This document shows positions 46,787 to 58,830 of a stretch of DNA of 64,000 nt, piece after piece. A program made the position numbers and the translations under genes. The DNA is from Acheta domesticus (Eukaryota > Arthropoda > Insecta > Orthoptera > Gryllidae): the NCBI GenBank assembly GCA_031308135.1, contig JAHLJT010000631.1, positions 265,160,948-265,224,947 on the forward strand. The letters are read 5' to 3'. Within the stretch, counting starts at the first letter, position 1. Each line of letters starts with the position of its first letter. The notes under the pieces were generated by a model. The model searched no databases. It saw only the letters and a program-made list of their open reading frames with translations, and was not told the DNA's origin.

Positions 46787-47377
46787 CTAGCTGAATTGGC
46801 AAACGTTGTTTTGCCCTATAAATTATTCCTAGGATTATTTTAGTAGAAAAAAATGACTAACTTATTGTCAGTGTTTGAGGATGTGGTAAATATGAGTTGA
46901 AGAGGCATGGAGCGCTGTGAACGATGATGAAATATAAAAATAACACAATACCAAACATTTATATTTTTAATTTATTGTAATTTATTTTTTGAAATGATGT
47001 ACATTGCTAATTACAATAATTTTATTTAAAAATACCTGTCAATCCCACAACGCAATAGAGTGTACAATATTTTTTGTTATCCCATCTTTAGCTAACACAA
47101 ATAAACTGGATGGTTTGCCCACTCGAGAGCATGTCACATATAACTGACCGTGTGAAAAACATGGTTGTGCTAAAAAATAAGCCACAAACAGACATCGTTT
47201 GGCCATGAGTTTTATCGATAGTCATCACAAATGCCGATCATAACGGAAATTGAAGACGTTTAAATTTAATTGGCACATCTGTGGGTATAATAGGGATCCG
47301 TGGCAGTAATACATTCTCACCTCGAAATTTGCCATTTAAAATGATGGTTTCGACGTTTTTCATTACAGCTCTGCAAA
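46787..47377 (-). pseudogene. Helitron relic: 3' hairpin and helicase C-terminal fragment
   Basis: The minus-strand 3' end is GGCAAAACAACGTTTGCC, a short spacer, CTAG and a T. Upstream of it (47377-47039) a broken frame reads LPRIPIIPTDVPIKFKRLQF, then TIDKTHGQTMSVCGL, and in further frames FFTRSVICDMLSSG-type sequence and a short SLYVLAEDG-like tail. These are the last motifs of the Pif1-type helicase of Helitron Rep-helicase proteins, in order. Frameshifts and a stop make it non-functional. The Rep domain was not found. Confidence 0.7.
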
Positions 47378-48824
47378 TTAATCATTAATTATTTAAAAAT
47401 TACATCGAAATAGAAAAATGTGAGTGAGTGAGAAACGGCTTATTGTGTGAGAGATCTCATTCCTACTCCGTGCTGCTTATTGGGTCAGAAGCAATGTTGC
47501 AAGATGTGAAACTTCCGATTGCGAAGTTTTAAGTTCGAAAATGCGGATTTCTTCTAATGAATGCGGTTTTACTAATATAATTTAAAATAGGGGAAAACAT
47601 CAGTGATTCATATATTGACATAGAATTCTGTTTTATTAATTAAATAAATTCCATATTGTCTCACTATATTTGTTCTATGTTTGTTCTCACTCTATATAAT
47701 GTTCTCGATTCACCCAAGAAATTAAAAATATAAAATATCACTACTTTTGTTATAAATGTACTTTCAATTTATTTTTAATATCAGTTTAATATGAAGCCGA
47801 GTCACGTAATTTCAACATTTTTAATTCCAATATCCCGCGAAGTGCATCATTTCTCCGGCTTGAATAAACGCAGTAAGAATCTGAACGACGATCCGTATTC
47901 GTATTTGGCGTATTCGAAAACGACTAACGAACATGTTGTCACCTATTTGTTCTCTGAATCTCTAACAGTAAGACAATAAAGAACGGAGTTCACGACAATA
48001 CCTTGGTGCTTGGTCATCAATTTTCGAATATGGCAATTGGATAAAGCCCTTATGATTGGTAGATGATTGGTGTTTTATTGCTTACTACTTTAATCGAATA
48101 CAGAGAGACAGCATTTTGAACATTCAAACTTTGTCAACCATAGTTAGCGGGACATCTAACGATCGTTGTAATAACTGAGGAAATGAAAAAAATGAATTTT
48201 AACTACTATCAGGAAATTGCAGATTTTTTTGGCATCCTCATTGCTTAATGCGGATTAGGGGTTAATAATGTGGTATAAAATGCGGAAATGCATCTGGCAA
48301 CACTGGTTCGAAGTGACGCCGGTAGACACCTTGCGGGGATACTGATCAAGTGATAATTGCATCATTACATCATTTAAATCAATCAGGGTTTCTTGATCTA
48401 TTGTTGCTCTAAATGGCAGTAAAAAACGAAAATCTATATATTAAAAGACGGCAGGAGAAAATAATTAACAATAATAAATAAATCTTCTCTAAAGAACAAC
48501 CATTAAAAAAATTGTTATAAAACACATGTACAATTTTTAACTGTTCAACAATGAATCTGTTCCCCATTTTGTACATTCGAGAATTTAATATCAACTTCCG
48601 AAGGCTAACTAAAATTAATTAATTAAGGCTTATTAAACATTTCGCAGCAAGAAACATAAGAAATTATTAAAACAAAGTTCCTAGTCCCAATGTCGTATCT
48701 ACCTGTAGTGAAATAGTAATTGTTGTGCTTTTTTTCCTGCTGGTGTTAAAGATATATTAATCTCTAATATGCTTAAGACTCCTCAAACCTAACGCAACAA
48801 TGTATCGCGGAGACAAACATTTTT
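47378..48824. other. Unassigned sequence between Helitron parts
   Basis: AT-rich and probably part of the inserted block in the gene B flank. On the minus strand near 48410-48300 a frame reads ATIDQETLIDLNDVMMQL; it could be a further piece of a mobile element but I cannot name it. Confidence 0.35.
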
Positions 48825-49272
48825 CTAGCTGAGCCCGGCAGACGTTTTTCTGTCCCTATATCTCTCTTTTTCCTTCCCTCTCTCTTTCTCAGTCTCTCTT
48901 TCCCCGTCTCTGTCTTCCTCCGTCTCTCTCTCTTTCACCGTCTCTCTCTCTCTCTCTCTTTCCCCGCCTCTCCGTGTTACTCACATTTAATAGCAGATTC
49001 TGCACATCGCTGTCCAGGTGCATAATATGGGGTAACACCGTGTAGCTCGTGAAATACCTACCGTGTATAGCGGGTTGCCTAAAACGTTTTGTGCGAAAAA
49101 AATTAAAAAAATTGGGGTGGACCATCCTTAGCAGTAAGGGGTATAAAAATTAGATAACAACCTATTCTCAGACTACTGAATATACATATAAAATTTCATT
49201 AAAATCTGTCAAGCCGTTTCAGAGGAGTACGGTAACTAAAACTGTGACACGAAAGTTTTATATATACAAAGA
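48825..49272 (-). mobile_element. Non-autonomous Helitron-like element, copy 2
   Basis: On the minus strand it starts TCTTTGTATATATAAAACTT followed by CGTGTCAC, a typical 5' start of insect Helitrons, and ends with a hairpin around AACGTCTGCCGGGCTCAG and CTAG. It is about 448 bp and has a CT-rich tract (48870-48970). The base after CTAG is A, not the usual T, so the last bases may be altered. Confidence 0.65.
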
Positions 49273-50560
49273 TTTGTCTTTCCAGTACAGTGTCCATGAT
49301 TCATTTTATTCTTTGACAATGTGTTTTTCAAGCGTGATCGTTTTCTCTCAAATTATTAATGAACCTTAAACTATTAATAGATCAAAATTATTAATACACA
49401 GGCACAGAGATGGCCACTTCGTATTCTTGAAGAACTAATTCAACTTTTAACATATTTCTTCGATAGCAGAACTGTTCGATACCAAGAAGTATTAGAAAAT
49501 GAGTTCATCGGGATTAAGAGGTATCCGGGGTATAAGATAAAACTTCAAAGAAATTATTACGTACGACAACGGCTCTTTTTTGTACATCTAATAAGGCGAA
49601 GTTATCACTAAGGGATCACAAGAGTTTCTGATAATTAAATTACGATAGATAAATACATTAACTCCTTACTTAAACAAAGAGAAAAGAACACGCTGGGTCC
49701 GTCTTTGACCGCCACTTTTGTAAGCGAATTTTGAAGTTTCTTTGATTTTTACCAGATTGTTTAGGTATCAGATGATATTAAAAGGTACATAACATACTTC
49801 AACGGGCATTCTGAGGCGTAATTTATAAAAATCTGCTGTATCTTATCACCACCACCATCTCGACGTTCTCAAATATCGATGCGGCGAAATTTCTATTAAG
49901 CTTTGCAGGTTTCTTAAAAAGAAGTACATCGATACAAACTGAATAATTAAAAGTACAAAGCGATAAAGTAAAAATAAAATTAATATTGTCAGTTGCTTGC
50001 TTTTCACATTACAGTTTGCTTCCACTTCACAGTTGTGTGATATCCTAAACTGAACAATATTATAATTTTATGAATGATGGCCTAAACAACACATATCTTT
50101 AATAATTATTTGCGTGTGGTATAAAGGAACCATGAAAGCCATTATACCGTTGGCAGACCGTTGACTTTTTGTATCGTACATCAGTAGAGTTACTTTTGGC
50201 ATTTTCGATATGAAATTATATTTAAAATTAAATTATTTTTCATATTCATTCAATTTTCTTCGTGGACCGTAGTTGTTGTGAAACCTTTATATATTTCATT
50301 TATTTCAAGCAGATATTACCAAAAACTATTCGTTTTTTCAGAAAAATGTACATATTTTTAAAGACCTTATTTTGTACAATAGACTTTGGCCGAGGCAAAC
50401 ATTTCTATCTTCAATTTTGTATTTTTGTAGTTTCTTGCAGTTTTGCTTTTGAAATGTTTCTTGCAATTTTCGAAAAAAACGAGCAATATCCGAAAATGAG
50501 GCTAGCACCATATTTCCTGTTTCTCATTATATATGTGGTGAAAATTTAAAGAAAAATTTG
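49273..50560. other. Distal flank of gene B; no gene recognised
   Basis: The first 60 bases (CTTTCCAGTACAGTGTCCAT) resume the alignment with the flanks of genes C and D. Beyond that I see nothing assignable. An open frame at 50262-50549 has no motif. Confidence 0.4.
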
Positions 50561-51171
50561 GAGTTGTTTTTGTGATTTTATTAAAAATTTCAATCGCAAA
50601 TTACACATAAACGTCTGTTTTTTAAAATATACATGACCTGTTTCAAAGAGCTAATTTTATCTCTGCCTTGAATTTTGAAGTTTCAATTTTTTTATTTTCG
50701 AAAAATCGGGGATGTCAAAGACAATGAGACTAGCACCATTCTCTTAAACGTCCTTCGCACTATTCAACAACAAATTTAAATAAAAAAATGGAGCCATTTC
50801 ATGTAAAGTAACCCCCAAAATTAAAATATCGATTTCAAATTCCAAGGGCCGTGACATCAGTCAGAGCAATTGTGGAATATCAATTTTGGGGAAAATCTGA
50901 TGGATAGCGTATGCGTTAGCGTTGTGCACAGGCAGACAGATATACTTTTTGCTGTCAATGAACTTTTCGGTATAAAAGGCGCACAAAACTTTGATTCTGG
51001 CTACACCACGTGTTAGATGGATTCTTTTCTATATTTAGCAACTGGTTTTATTCAGATTTTTGTTACTAGGGACCGGGAATAAAGAGTTTTTGTCTCGAAA
51101 ATTCACCGTTTTCCGGCACACGATTACAATACTTTCACTTTACACGTTAGTACGTGCGAGAAAGTAAAAAT
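50560..51171 (+). mobile_element. Family X 3' portion, copy X11
   Basis: GGCTACACCACGTGTTAGAT followed by TCTATATTTAGCAACTGG near 51000-51048 and the terminus ACGTGCGAGAAAGTAAAAA. This copy shows the uninterrupted site where the MITE sits in X1. It ends immediately upstream of the conserved promoter region of gene C. Confidence 0.6.
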
Positions 51172-51422
51172 GGGTAATTTATAATGAAATATTTATCAAT
51201 ATTTATCACTATAAAATTGTCATAGAACAACATGCAAGTATTTCCGTTAGAGAGAACTTAATGAGAATCTGTGTAAGATGTGAAGTTCAACGAAAACCGC
51301 AGCATAATGTCTAAGAATATAATCACAATCTTGTGGTGTAATTACCTCACAACAGCCAACCCGAAGAACTATAAATGATCCTTTGAAGATATGCAAGGTC
51401 CGTTGTTCCACGAGCCGTCGAC
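51171..51422 (+). promoter_or_regulatory. Promoter region of gene C (conserved with gene B)
   Basis: It shares with the gene B promoter the TATTTCCGTTAGAGAGAACT block (51239), a GAAAACCGCAGC block, and ACTATAAATGATC with TATAAA at 51370-51375. GTCGACATGGATAAAA at the ATG is identical in both. The predicted leader is about 20 bases. Confidence 0.7.
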
Positions 51423-54400
51423 ATGGATAAAACCATCAGCCTGTTGTGCGTGTTGACTGTCTCCCTAGGTACGTACATCGGTAGAAACAATCCTATTTAA
51501 TTCATCCCGTGCTTTATTTTGTACATCAAAACGTTGACTAAAACCTTGTTTTGTACACTTTGCTATCATACATTCTCGCCAAATTTGGGGAAATGTCTTC
51601 TCGTTCCTAGGCACAATCGTCATTTGATTTTAAAATAGATGACATCAATAGTAATCCTATAACTGCGTTTATCTCCAATAGGTCTGTGTCCTTGTAAGAA
51701 CTTTTGTTGGTGTTAGACCCTAATGACCCTCTAACTGTAGCAAGTTTCACATTAGTGTTGACAATTATTTTGTACAGCATGCTCTCATCAAAAAGGTTCC
51801 AAACGTCAGTTTCGTCTGGGTGATTTCCCAGGGCTCTGGTTTGATCTCTGTGGCTGGGTAATCCATCCCTAACAATATTGTGAACTGGAATCACTACGTT
51901 TTGCCTAGGCTCAAATCTACTTCACTTCAGACCACGCTTGTTATTTTTATGTTTCCCATAGTAGCATTCAGGCTCTACATTGTATTGTATCTCACCTCTA
52001 TCAAGCTTCTCATTCAGAAGATCATCACTTTCCACACTGGAGTCCGTCAAATCCTAGTCTTCTTCATTTGAAAACACGAAATCGGGATATTCGTTGGAAT
52101 CATCGATTTCTGAATCCGAACGACATTCATCGCCAGACACTTCTTCTAACATCACTTGAATTCGTCTCTCGAAGTCCACGCAATCAACATGCAGTACACG
52201 GCTAGAGGAAGGGTTATCCATTGCACTTTAGATTCAACAAAACCCTTCTTGGAGTTATTCGGTACGACAGACCTGATGCAGGTTATACGCAACTGGAGCT
52301 ATCCGGTATGAGAGACAAGCAGGTTTTCCAGAATAGACACAATGCTCATAGCCGATCAAACGGAACTGATTAACAACAATTGAAATGTAGAGGGAAGGTC
52401 TGAGGGGGAAGCTATTGGGCCAGAGAACCACTGCCGCGAAAGAGGTGTGCCAATATAAACAAACAAAAATATTGTCCGGTCTCAGAGACCGGTAGCTCCA
52501 TTAAAGAGTTAAAAACATTAATGAACACTGAAACCTTGTTTTCAATGGTTATTTTCTTGGAAAAATGTGCAGAAGTTTTTAAGAAAATGTCGTCTGAGCG
52601 CCACTGTAAATTCGAAATTTCAAGGTTTTTATCACAGAAAATTTGTGAGTTTTCGACAATTTTTTAGTTTTTCATTTGATATCATTTAAAGCACTTGAAC
52701 TAACAAATACAATAATGTTCACAAATTGCTGGAAATGTGTATATTAACGGAGTGAGAGACCTTTCAAACCAATTACATTTGTGTAATTTTTGTAAAAACA
52801 AAAAAATACCCCAAAACGAATCTTACGTCATATTAAGCAGTATAATTTACTCTAACTGTTCGAAAAGTCTGAAGAAACAATTTTGAGCCATTTTTAGCAA
52901 ATGGCTTTTGAGCCTTTCTGAAAATGCAGACCTTTCAGCTAGTTTTCACAGAAAACGGTTGAGTTTTCGAGTAACGTTTCTTGACATTTTTCAAAGCACT
53001 TGTACTCTTAAATATAAAAATGTAAATATTAACGACGTGAGAGACAAGTCAAAAAATTACATTTTTGTAATTTTTGAAAAACAAAAGAAGAGAGCAATAT
53101 GTCGTATACGTCATCTCATAGAGTACATGAGGTACTATCTTTACCAAAATTTTAAAGAAAAAATTTGGAGCCGTTCTTGAGAAAATCTTGTTTTTCTATT
53201 TTTATAAAATTGCACATATTGCACACAATATTGCACAAAAACTACTAAAATTTGCAAAAATGAGCATGACCTTAATGAAAGACCTCACCCCACAACGAGA
53301 ACAAATTTCAATTGAAGGAAAAATCTCCATCTTCAATTTTGTAGTTGTAGAAAGGAGGCCAAAAAAATTGCAAACTTTTGCAATTTTCGAAAATTCAGAG
53401 TTAACTGTGAAAATTGGACGTATGCCACTCTAATAGGTGTATTTTACTCTATCCTTACAAGAATTTTAAAAGAAAATATTTGGAGCTGTTTTTGAGAAAA
53501 CTTTGAAAATGTCCGAGGGACTTCATGTAAAGTAACCCTAAATTTTGAAGGAAGTTTTTCGAAATCTTAAAGCTTTGACTGGAGTCAGATCGACTGGGGT
53601 TTCTTCAATTTGAAAAGAATCGTAGGTATGGTCTGAGCACTAGTGGTGTTCACAGACGGACGGACGATTGGACGGACAGACGGACGTTTTGCTTTCAATT
53701 GGTTTCTCGGTATCAAGGACTGACAAAAGAGGGGTTCTGGCTACACCACGTGTAAGGGGGATTTTTTTTCTCTTCATTTAGCAATCAGTTTTATACACAT
53801 TTTCGTTATCAAAGCTCGGCAATGAATTTTTTCCGCCGAAAGTCCGTCGGTATTTTGCGCAGCATTACATAACTTTCCCTATATAACGTATATTGCTCCA
53901 TATATACGTACGTTGTACATATATACATACGGGAAAGTAAAAATATTTTTTCGGTCTCAACGACATGAGTGTTTCTGTTACTATTCTCACATTTATTACA
54001 ATACGTACTATCTCTAATTATTCGTAATATACAAAATGTAGAAATATAAATTTAGGAGATAGGAAACGTAGTACTCATTCCAGACACGGAAAAGTCAATC
54101 AGATTTTGAATTTGCGCAGTTAAATTACATTTTAACTTGTTTTTGATAAGCTTGTAAACGTTGTTTAACACAAAATACAGCAAATCATAATTAAACATAC
54201 GTAATAAAAGACGAAATGTGTTATTATGTAAAATTATTCATATCGTGGTCTTACACAATGTTCATTTCGAATAATGTGCCTTAACGATAATTGACTATTA
54301 TTAAAATCGCAAACTGATGCGGGAATCGTATATTATGCTAATTGTCATTCTTCGTTAATCTAGCGGCGACTTCCACGTGTGAGCCTGAAATGGTCACGAA

Positions 54401-57110
54401 CACCGAGATGGTACCCGACAACACGAATTGGCCTCGGACGTTTTTTGATTCCCCAATTGATTCGGCCAAAGAGGCAGACGATGCATTCCTAGAGAGCGGT
54501 GAGGCTCCTAACAGCGATGGTTCTCTTGAGGACAACATCGATTCCGTGAGCGAGGCGGCCAATGAGAACGAGCTGATCTCCGCTTCTGGCGGACAGAGGA
54601 TTAGGGGTGGACGTAAAGCCGACATAAGAAACCATCCCTATCAGGTAACAACTCTTTCAGTTTTATATCGAAAGTATTACTGAAGGTCTTTTTAAAAGAA
54701 GAAAATCAAAGAATCTTTCAGGCATATGTTTTTAATGTTCTAACTACAAAAAACATTAGAGGAAAGTACCCAAATTCAGGCTCTCATTTTGTTTTCGAAT
54801 ATTTTTAAATTCAATGGTATACAACATTAAATCAAAATACTTGCAGTACATAGCTTATTTAGTTATACAAATGTAACATTATACGTAAAATGGTTGACCA
54901 AAGAGGTTAAGAATAAAATAATTGTTTTATAAACATTACATTTTGTGTTATTTTAGAAAAGGTTTCCTAATGTGAGTTCCCCGCAAACGTTTTAACAACT
55001 GGGTGCAAAAAATGAAATAACTGCAAATAGAATGAATTCAGTATAATTTTACAAAAATACAAGTTTAACACCTTTTACATAAGAAATCGTCCTGAATGTC
55101 CGGCACATAGTCTATATATTCAAACGTGACCAAATCCCCATTAATAAGCATCGTTTTCCGCCCTCGCACATTGTACATCAGCTCAGAGTTGGCGTCATCC
55201 ACAGCCCTCGAACAGCCCTCTGAAAATTTTACACTGCAAAACTTTTACTCTGCAACTTCTTCACCTGGGAGGAAAGATACCCCAGATAGAACATACAATT
55301 TGAAAGGGCCATTCGATTCCACTGCGGAGGTGGGATCTTCTTTTTGGTTTGTGGCTGAACTTCAGAATTTCGTAAATATCTCTTATTGACTTATCCGGGA
55401 TTAAATTCTGAAATTGTCTTTTTACCTCTTTCTACTTCCTGCCCTCTCGAAATGATAGGTTTTAGAGTAGGCTCTTGCCTTTTATTAGACTCCTAAGATA
55501 TAATAAGTGCCAAATTCAGTAACTGTTTTTATTTTACTGAACAAAAAATAGGGGGCCCACGTTAGAAACCTTTGGGAGTGGGGTCAAGTTAGGCACCACT
55601 GAGTTTATATTCGAAATGCCGATTACATTTTTGCAAGGCAAGTAAAATAAATTACATTTCCCTTCATCAATAGCTTGAAGTGTCCACTTCAAAATAATGT
55701 AGTGGTTAGAAGGCTTCCTGATGAAGTAGGAAAATCAGGTATCTGTAAATAAACACTTTAAAAACCTTTACTTTTCACTGTTCACACTAATGGCCGACTG
55801 TCGGGCAACAAATGAAAATGAAGACACAGTAACTTGACTGGGCTGCGGTCTTACAAATAACTTCTATTTTAATACGTTTCTAATAGGCAACAACATTGTA
55901 CAGAGCTGTAAATCAATGGGCTCTCAATATGAACCGAATCCAGATTCGGGTGCTTTCCTCTATTTTAAACAGATCTTCTTAGAATCACTGATAATTGGCT
56001 AAAGTACGTGTGGTTGCTTGCAGGTTTATGTGGAAAAACGTCGATTTAATTTCTTAACCTTGTGTAGCGGTTCCATCGTCAGTAAAAGCTGGGTATTGAC
56101 TGCTGCGCATTGTTTGATGGGGTGAGTACGAGCAGAAACAGCCAAAAAGATGTTGAAGCTGGTAAGTAGAAAAGCAAGTACAAATGTGTGTTTTGTGTGC
56201 AGAGCCTCGTCTGAATTCGCGGTTCGTGCGGGCAGCAGCAATCGCACTTCGGGGGGCACCCTGTACCGAGTGTCCAACCTCTACATTCATTATCTCCACG
56301 ACACGGAGACTCTCGACTACGACGTTGGAGTAATGCGCGTAAGCCTTCAGATCTTAAATCTGAGACTAATTCCAATCTCTTATCAATATAGAAAGCTCTT
56401 TAATGTCTTCTCTTATTGTGCAAATACTCTAAACAGAACGGTTCCCCCAGCGTAATTTTGCCAAATGGAAGAAGAAGATTCAGATATCTCTTAGTCATTG
56501 CAAGAGATATCGAGGTGTTTCTTACACACCTTTCAATCAGTTATATTTATGTAAAACAATTATCTGTTTTGTATGTTTATAAAGGCCTTTTAAATATTAC
56601 ATAGTGTTCGTATCTCCATGACATTTGCAGATCTACGGCACCTTTGATTACAACCAATTCGTTCAGCCCATACCACTGGCTAAGTCACTGCCCAGGCCTA
56701 ACACCCCAGTGACCGTTGCAGGCTGGGGACTCACCTCAGTAAGTGCAGCTGTCTCTAAACTTTTTGTTGCTAGTGAATCAGTTTTCAATAGATGCGGCGA
56801 GATAATACGATCATTGTTTGCAGCACAACGGTTCAGTTTCTGACCATTTGCTTGGCCGTCAACTTGACTGTCACGGCCCAAAAGGTCTGCAAAAAGCATT
56901 TCTCCTACATCACCCCCCGGGAGTTTTGCGCTGGGCTCCTGCCGGGTGACCACGGCGCATGTAAGGGGTGACTCTGGGGGCCCCCTGGTCTCTGAGGGCG
57001 TGCAAGTGGGCATCGTGACGGCGGGAGAGTGTGATCAACCCGAACTGCCCACAATCTTCACCAACGTTCCCGTCCTCCGCAAGTGGATCAGATACTACAT
57101 CAGCGACTAA
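51423..57110 (+). CDS. S1A serine protease zymogen with acidic prodomain (gene C)
   Basis: Six exons: 51423-51468, 54364-54644, 56024-56121, 56203-56338, 56631-56738, 56824-57110. Exon 1 is the signal peptide MDKTISLLCVLTVSL. Exon 2 is an acidic prodomain of about 80 residues, with one Cys near its start (TSTCEPE), ending GGQR/IRGG. His57 is in TAAHC, Asp102 in DYDVGVMR, Ser195 in ACKGDSGGPLVSEG. Residue 189 is Gly and Thr is at 226 (LPTIFTNV). Exons 1 to 5 are in frame without indels. Exon 6 has two extra G (56854-56855 and 56965-56968); correcting them gives 317 residues. All introns are GT-AG. A piggyBac relic and family X lie in intron 1. Most of exon 4 is nearly identical to that of gene D. 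Confidence 0.85.
51607..52504 (-). pseudogene. piggyBac-like transposase relic, N-terminal part
   Basis: From an ATG at 52223 on the minus strand the frame runs through an acidic N-terminus (VSGDECRSDSEIDDSNEYPD), two in-frame stops, then HPDETDVWNLFDESM and LLEINAVIGLLLMSSILKS, the start of the DDE_Tnp_1_7 domain, before breaking off at 51607. The catalytic Asp residues would lie beyond the break. Upstream, a CCGGTCTCAGAGACCGG palindrome and CTCCA end at a TTAA (52501-52504), the piggyBac target. It lies inside intron 1 of gene C. Confidence 0.7.
52530..53942 (+). mobile_element. Family X element, copy X12
   Basis: The most readable copy of the family: two interior units (from about 52700 and 52990), a GACGGACGGACGATTGGACG patch (53655), GGCTACACCACGTG (53740), and the end GCAGCATTACATAACTTTCC followed by ATACGGGAAAGTAAAAA. 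The start near 52530 lacks the opposite terminal repeat, so it is 5' truncated. Intron 1 of gene C. Confidence 0.7.
55080..55780 (-). pseudogene. Unidentified coding relic, possibly from a transposon
   Basis: On the minus strand a frame with a single stop runs SNGPFKLYVLSGVSFLPGEE (about 55310), then VKFSEGCSRAVDDAN and LINGDLVTFEYIDYVPDIQD to about 55090. Its codon use and hydrophobic pattern look protein-like, unlike the surrounding intron. I cannot place it in a family. The part up to 55780 has only scattered open stretches. It lies in intron 2 of gene C. Confidence 0.3.
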
Positions 57111-58429
57111 AACATTAGATTTACGAGCACTTACGGATCGGACGATTTCTCTGTAACACTTTATTTTTCATATTTACTGCAAAATAATTTATCTATTTTG
57201 TTCAATAATCTTGTCTATTAATTTCGATTTATTTCTTATGTTAACATTGTCTTATAATCCGGAATGTAAATTTCAATCCATGATATTTATTTCTACACAT
57301 TTGAATTACCCCCAAGTCCAGGAAATCGTTGAAATGCATTGATCTTTTATTAAAAAATTTCATCGAAGACACATGGTGTTAGATATTCTTTACATATTGC
57401 CTTTCCAGAACCTTGTCTATTGTCGTGTTTGTATAAGGTAACGACGGGTAACATTGCCATGGGTCAAATATTGCCACAACTTCAAAAAATGTAAGTAGCA
57501 CAGTCTGTATCGTAAATTTATTTGCTGGCTGAGTGCCCATAGTTTGCTGCATCTCTTAGAAACATTATATACAGTCGTTTGTTAGAGTTGTAACCCAGAA
57601 TGTCCATAAATATACATCGTGTGTTGTGATGAAGCCGAATATCGTAATCGAAACTTCGTTAATTTTGGATTAATTGAGTTGATATAAATGACAAATATAA
57701 GTAAATATGTCATGTTCTACGCATGCTATGTCGTGACTTAATAACTATTCATTATAAACAAGAAAAATGTATTAGCAGCATATACTACTTTCAGGGTAAC
57801 ATTGACATATTGGTCATGTTGCCCCAACATGTATATCCTTTCTGAAGAAATTCTAACTTTCACTTAATTGACATTGTATGAGTTTATATATCATTTATAA
57901 AGCATATGACTTATAAATTGTAAACATTGACTAATTACATTTGACGCAAAATTACTTTTTGTTGTCGCCATAGTTGCACTGTCACCTTTGCCACGTAAAC
58001 AAATAAAAAATACAATATGTAAGGTTTGCAAACCTATGATGTAGTTAAAATGCACTAACCAATGGAAAAAGTGAATAGTAAAACATTAAGTATGGAAAAG
58101 CTACTGAACTTTATGGAATTAGCAGGTCCACTTTAAATAACGTATGTTATACCAAAATACGATATTGTTCCTGATCTTCCCAGACTAAGTATAAAAAGGA
58201 GAAAGCACTTTTTTCCTATCGCATTTTATCACAATGCTAAACAGACGAAAATTGTCGAATTTGGACGGAATTTAGAATTCGCTGAAAATCAATATCCCAG
58301 CCGGAATCGCATTGCAAGTTCACTGGCGAAATCCATTTTTCAAAGAGATCTGTTAGTTTACCAGAAATTTGCGAAAAACTGAATCCGGCCATTTTGGTCA
58401 TTTAAAAAAAAATTAGTTTCAGAGGCTCA
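57111..58429. other. 3' flank of gene C; no other gene recognised
   Basis: The first 300 bases align with the flank of gene D. The remainder (57430-58429) is AT-rich, with a few phrases such as AACATTGCCATGGG and AACATTGACATATTGG, but nothing assignable. Confidence 0.45.
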
Positions 58430-58830
58430 TTTCTCATCCAAATTCGGTAAATAATGGATCTTTCAACTTAATTTTAAAGGGCTTCAAATGAAGTGTTTTG
58501 AAAACTCAAAAATATTCTGTGAGAACGAGCTTCAAATTTCAAATTTACAGTGGCGCTGAAACGCCATTTTCTTTAAAATGGCTTCAGAAACTTTTCAAAT
58601 AATATTGCTATTAAGGCCGTGTTTGCACTGTTCTTTAACATTATTAACAGAATATATTTTTTTACTATTAGGAAAGAGAAAAGCTAAGAAAAGTTTAAGA
58701 AAATATACTTTGAATGGCAATAGATGGCAAGATGGCAAGAATATGTGGCAAGTGTGAATAACTAGCCGAGACCAAAGGAAATAGAAAACTAATACGGGAG
58801 AGTCTGTGCCATTCGGAGCACCACTAGTTA
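58430..58830 (-). mobile_element. Family X fragment, copy X13 (inverted)
   Basis: AGTCTGTGCCATTCGGAGCA and CCACTAGTTATATTTTA at 58801 are the inverted opening of the family. AAACGCCATTTTCTTTAAAA and other interior phrases precede it. No tip is preserved. Confidence 0.6.
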
